NCBI GenBank assembly: GCA_023255095.1 | Contig: JALRJJ010000040.1 | Span: 1-9,928 of the forward strand | Direction: 5' to 3' | DNA from: a bacterium | GTDB taxonomy: Bacteria > Fidelibacterota > Marinisomatia > Marinisomatales > Marinisomataceae | DNA length: 9,928 bases | Part shown: positions 7,329 through 9,928 of the stretch, in pieces | Position numbering within the stretch: the first letter of the stretch is position 1 | Layout of the letters: the number at the start of each line of letters is the position of its first letter | Notes under the pieces: model-generated | Told to the model about the DNA's origin: nothing | What the model saw: the letters and a program-made list of their open reading frames with translations, nothing else | The model's database searches: none | Position numbers and translations under genes: made by a program

Positions 7329-8378
7329 TTAAATCAATTTCTTAAGCTGAATTATTAAATTCAATACGACATTTTTGACTGATAAATTTGAATTTAATTC
7401 TTCTTTAAATTTTTCTAAATGTTTAATTATTTCTAAATACTTATCTTCTGAAAAAATGTTTTTCAATTTTAGTTGCATCTCTTGAAAATTATTAAAGCTC
7501 AAATTATTCTTTAAATATTTTGATTTTTCCAAGTATACAAACCATGAAATTATCAAATTAACTTCATAAATAATTTCTCCCATTCCTAAAGTATTTCTAG
7601 ATATCATTTTTTGATAAAATTCTGATAGATATGGTTCATTATAATTTGATAATTGATAGAATGAATCAACTAATTCTATATAATCTCTATCACTTAAACT
7701 TTTTAATAGGGATAGGTTGCTCTGATTATTTTGAGCTAATAATGAAAATTCTTCGAATGTAAAAGAAGGATGATTTAATTGACTGAAAAAATCTCTTAAA
7801 TGAGGCTTAGGAATTTTAACCTGAATACACCTTGACACAATAGTAGAAGGCACCTGTTGAATATTTTTACAAATCAAAATAAAAGTTGTATTTGCCGGTG
7901 GTTCTTCAAGAATTTTTAATAAAGAATTGGCAGATTCTTTAGATCCTGAGGATAATAATTCAGCATTATAAATAAAAACCACTTTTCTTGATTCGGATTT
8001 AAAATAAATTTGCTGTTTGATATTTCTGATTGATTCAATAGGAAAACTATTGCTCAACTCATTTTGAATATCCTGATTTAAAAGTTTGGCATTAACAAGC
8101 TGTTTCCAAAAATTATAATTTTCTTCATTATTGATTTTACCGCTAAAAAATTTTTTATAAAATTCCGACGAGAGAGGAAATAGAAAAAAAATATTTGGAT
8201 TATTGGTAAAATTAAATCTATCGATTCCAGATAGCTTTTCTGCAAAATCTAACGCTAAGAGATTCTTTCCAATTCCATCTGATCCATATAAGAGATAAGC
8301 TGAACCAATATTGTTTGATTGAATTGTTTGCTGAAAAAAATCAGTTAATTTAGGTTGTAATTCTTCAATTTTTATCAT
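7329..8378 (-). CDS. holB: DNA polymerase III clamp-loader subunit delta-prime
   Basis: This is a AAA+ protein of the clamp loader, which with DnaX and delta loads the beta sliding clamp at replication forks. The 349 residues show GSAYLLYGSDGIGKN with a P-loop-like segment (32-39), SIRNIKQQIYFK (116-127), KVVFIYNAELL (132-142) as the Walker B region, the hallmark ANSLLKILEEPP (150-161), and the SRC motif (182-184) that supplies the arginine finger. The C-terminal half (about 205-349) is a divergent, Lys- and Asn-rich helical collar domain. The zinc-binding cysteines usual between the P-loop and Walker B are absent; the only cysteines are 170 and 184. The gene overlaps the envC-like gene by 14 bases and is followed after one base by metG. 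A DnaX reading is less likely given the length, the poorly conserved P-loop surroundings and the location. Confidence 0.9.
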   Translation of the reverse strand: MIKIEELQPKLTDFFQQTIQSNNIGSAYLLYGSDGIGKNLLALDFAEKLSGIDRFNFTNNPNIFFLFPLSSEFYKKFFSGKINNEENYNFWKQLVNAKLLNQDIQNELSNSFPIESIRNIKQQIYFKSESRKVVFIYNAELLSSGSKESANSLLKILEEPPANTTFILICKNIQQVPSTIVSRCIQVKIPKPHLRDFFSQLNHPSFTFEEFSLLAQNNQSNLSLLKSLSDRDYIELVDSFYQLSNYNEPYLSEFYQKMISRNTLGMGEIIYEVNLIISWFVYLEKSKYLKNNLSFNNFQEMQLKLKNIFSEDKYLEIIKHLEKFKEELNSNLSVKNVVLNLIIQLKKLI

Positions 8379-9528
8379 TGAGCCATGTCATTGGGTTAAG
8401 TTTTTTATTTTGCCCCCATACTTCAAAATGAAAATTTTTATTCAAACTAACATATCCAATTATTTCTCCTTCGGAAACTGAACTGTTTTCATTGACGTTT
8501 AAATTTTGAAGATGAGTATACACTGTATAAAAATCATTATTATGATCAATAATCACCGTAGTGCCATACCCCGATATAAAAGTAATCACAGTAACTACTC
8601 CATCAAAAACTACTCTCACTGCTTCTGATGGTCTAGTTTCAAAATCAATACCAGGATTATCAATAGTGGTTTTTAATTCGGGATTCCATTTGGGGCCAAA
8701 TCCTTTAACAACCTTACCTTCCACTGGCCAAGAAAGCTTTCCTTGATTTTTAGAGAAACTTCCCTCTATTTTTTGATATTGAACTAGTTGTTTTTCTTCA
8801 TATTTTTTCTTATCTGCAATAATCTTTAATCTAAGGTTTTCCAGTTCATTAATTTGCTTTTTCTGATCATTAATTCTATTTTGAATTTCTTGCTTATTTT
8901 TTTCAATGGTTCTTATGATTTTCCTTTGTTTTTCTCTGAGTTGAGCTAGATTCTGAATCTCTTTTGCCCGATCAGCCTTATCAGCTTTGGTTTTCGCAAG
9001 CGTTGAAGAAATCTCATTCTCTTTCGTAAAATTATACTGCTGTGTGATGGAAAGTTGATTAAGGTTTTGTCTATTTATTTCTGAAAGAACAGAAAAATAC
9101 TTGATACGATAAAACATCTGGTTGATTGACTTTGAAGAGAAAAGATAATCATTCAAAGTTCGATCATTTTTATACAAATGAATAGATTGCTTAGCGTAAT
9201 CACTTTTGATTTTTTCAATTTTAAGATTATTACGTTGTACTGCTTGATTCAAGTTTGTTAGTTGTTTTTCATAGAGATTAATTTTTTGGTCGTAAGCATT
9301 GATCAATGAAACAGAATTATTGATTGATTTTTGCAAAGAGACTAAGCGATCCTCTTCTTTCACAGATTTAGTTTCTAAAGATTTTAATTCAGAACTATTT
9401 TTTTGAAGTTCTTTTTTTAAAATTGAAATTTGATTTTCAGCACTCAATATTTCTTTGTCATAATTTTCCTGCTGGGAAAAAAGAAGTGTAGTGAAGATAA
9501 TAATTGATATAATTTTCTTTCTAATCAT
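8365..9528 (-). CDS. envC: EnvC-like murein hydrolase activator with degenerate LytM (M23) domain
   Basis: This is a periplasmic coiled-coil protein expected to activate N-acetylmuramoyl-L-alanine amidases during septal peptidoglycan splitting. The layout of its 387 residues is a signal peptide (1-18, RKK then IISIIIFTTLLFS), a first coiled coil (about 22-118), the LNDYLFSSKSINQMFYRIKY segment (125-144) typical of Bacteroidota-like EnvC proteins, a second coiled coil (about 150-252), and a LytM/M23 domain (about 264-384) with LSWPVEGKVVKGFG, AVRVVFDGVV, YTVYTHL and FHFEVW. The HxxxD zinc motif is NPGID (Asn291, Asp295) and the HxH motif is NFH (Asn365, His367), so two key histidines are asparagine. 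That fits an activator without hydrolase activity. It is the first minus-strand gene after the divergent junction, hence probably the start of the transcription unit. Confidence 0.9.
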   Translation of the reverse strand: MIRKKIISIIIFTTLLFSQQENYDKEILSAENQISILKKELQKNSSELKSLETKSVKEEDRLVSLQKSINNSVSLINAYDQKINLYEKQLTNLNQAVQRNNLKIEKIKSDYAKQSIHLYKNDRTLNDYLFSSKSINQMFYRIKYFSVLSEINRQNLNQLSITQQYNFTKENEISSTLAKTKADKADRAKEIQNLAQLREKQRKIIRTIEKNKQEIQNRINDQKKQINELENLRLKIIADKKKYEEKQLVQYQKIEGSFSKNQGKLSWPVEGKVVKGFGPKWNPELKTTIDNPGIDFETRPSEAVRVVFDGVVTVITFISGYGTTVIIDHNNDFYTVYTHLQNLNVNENSSVSEGEIIGYVSLNKNFHFEVWGQNKKLNPMTWLNDKN

Positions 9529-9544
9529 GTTTGAAAAAATAAAA

Positions 9545-9578
9545 CTAAATTAATAAATGATTTATCAAAAATTACAAA
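9545..9578 (-). promoter_or_regulatory. Candidate promoter for the minus-strand gene cluster
   Basis: The gap between the two divergent genes is only 28 bases (9529-9556). Reading toward the envC-like gene, TTTG at 9578-9575 is followed after 22 bases by TAATTTAG at 9552-9545. This is one mismatch from the Bacteroidota pattern TTTG...TAnnTTTG. An alternative sigma70-style reading of the same bases is TTGTAA (9577-9572), a 16-base spacer and TATTAA (9555-9550). Either predicts a leader of about 10-15 bases and places the upstream element inside the plus-strand coding region. For the plus-strand gene, the only candidate I see is a lone TATAAT at 9508-9513, inside the envC-like gene. Confidence 0.3.
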
Positions 9579-9928
9579 AACTATTACTCAGTTTAACTTT
9601 TTTATCATCATTTGTGTTTACCCAGGGTATTGCATTTAACCAAGATTGTGGAAATGATTTATCATCTTTGAACCAACTTCTAATAGAGGCCAAAAATATT
9701 TCAATATCTATAGAAAGTTTTGAGGAATTAAAAGATCTAGATATTGCATTACACCCAATAATAATTCTTTGTAATAATAGATATTTAAAATTTTCAGATG
9801 AAGACTTCATTCGCCTTCAAAAGCGTCTAATGAATAATGGACTTTTAATTGTATATGATATTGAATCAGAGTATACATTTTTAAATTTTATTTCTAAAAT
9901 TTTTCCGAATCAAGCAGTTACAAATCAA
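9557..9928 (+). CDS. Secreted DUF4159-like protein, N-terminal part
   Basis: This is an open frame of 124 codons from ATG 9557 to the right edge with no stop, and the only plus-strand gene in the window. Residues 1-22 form a signal peptide (MIYQKLQK, then LLLSLTFLSSFVF), so the product is exported. Residues 36-118 follow the pattern I know from DUF4159: LNQLLIEAKNISISIES, then HPIIILCNNRYLKFSDEDFIRLQKRLMNNG split around a helix, then LLIVYDIES and FISKIFP. Family members usually read 'yPflyltGh...fseeE...LrryLenGGfLfaDD'. Here the usual GH is CNN, GG is NNG and DD is YD, so the copy is divergent. DUF4159 has no established biochemical role; a glutamine-amidotransferase-like Rossmann fold has been proposed for such folds, and that is only inference here. 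The envC-like gene lies 28 bases away, divergently transcribed. Confidence 0.75.
   Translation, partial: MIYQKLQKLLLSLTFLSSFVFTQGIAFNQDCGNDLSSLNQLLIEAKNISISIESFEELKDLDIALHPIIILCNNRYLKFSDEDFIRLQKRLMNNGLLIVYDIESEYTFLNFISKIFPNQAVTNQ

Noticed and set aside
113..9528. A mobile element, phage or defence island
   Set aside because: No transposase, integrase, terminal repeats or change in composition was seen; all internal genes are core housekeeping genes.
9565..9810. An 81-codon minus-strand frame opposite the right-edge gene
   Set aside because: It is antisense to the DUF4159-like frame, which has a signal peptide and family-like core; the antisense product has neither.

Overview
This is an AT-rich window (roughly 30% G+C by eye) from a bacterial chromosome. 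Almost all of it is one tightly packed housekeeping gene cluster on the minus strand. Several signs point to the FCB assemblage (Bacteroidota, Marinimicrobia/SAR406 and relatives). The valyl-tRNA synthetase carries GTDHASIATE where most bacteria have GTDHAGIATQ. The phosphoglucosamine mutase has a GEGNGG sugar loop. The murein hydrolase activator resembles the Bacteroidota EnvC type. None of the ten gene starts has a Shine-Dalgarno sequence. The low G+C and compact spacing would suit a marine, possibly streamlined lineage, but the exact taxon cannot be fixed from this window.

Reading in the direction of minus-strand transcription, from the right: an EnvC-like murein hydrolase activator (9528-8365), holB for DNA polymerase III delta-prime (8378-7329), metG (7327-5846), a TatD-family nuclease (5846-5088), rsmA/ksgA (5088-4336), rpsU for bS21 (4289-4095), a GlmM-type phosphohexomutase (4043-2718), valS (2734-113), and the first 38 codons of a secreted protein (116-1) that leaves the left edge. 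Six of the eight junctions overlap or are 1 base apart. Only the two flanking rpsU leave gaps, of 46 and 51 bases. On the plus strand, a divergent secreted protein with the N-terminal part of a DUF4159-like domain starts at 9557 and leaves the right edge. Only 28 bases separate it from the envC-like start.

The cluster joins translation (valS, metG, rpsU, rsmA), replication (holB), DNA turnover (tatD) and peptidoglycan metabolism (glmM, the EnvC-like activator). The order holB-metG-tatD-rsmA matches an old conserved neighbourhood best known from Firmicutes. No tRNA, rRNA, CRISPR array, insertion sequence, prophage or defence gene is visible, and there is no gene-free stretch over 300 bases. 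I found no undescribed system. The least understood items are the two secreted proteins cut by the window edges.
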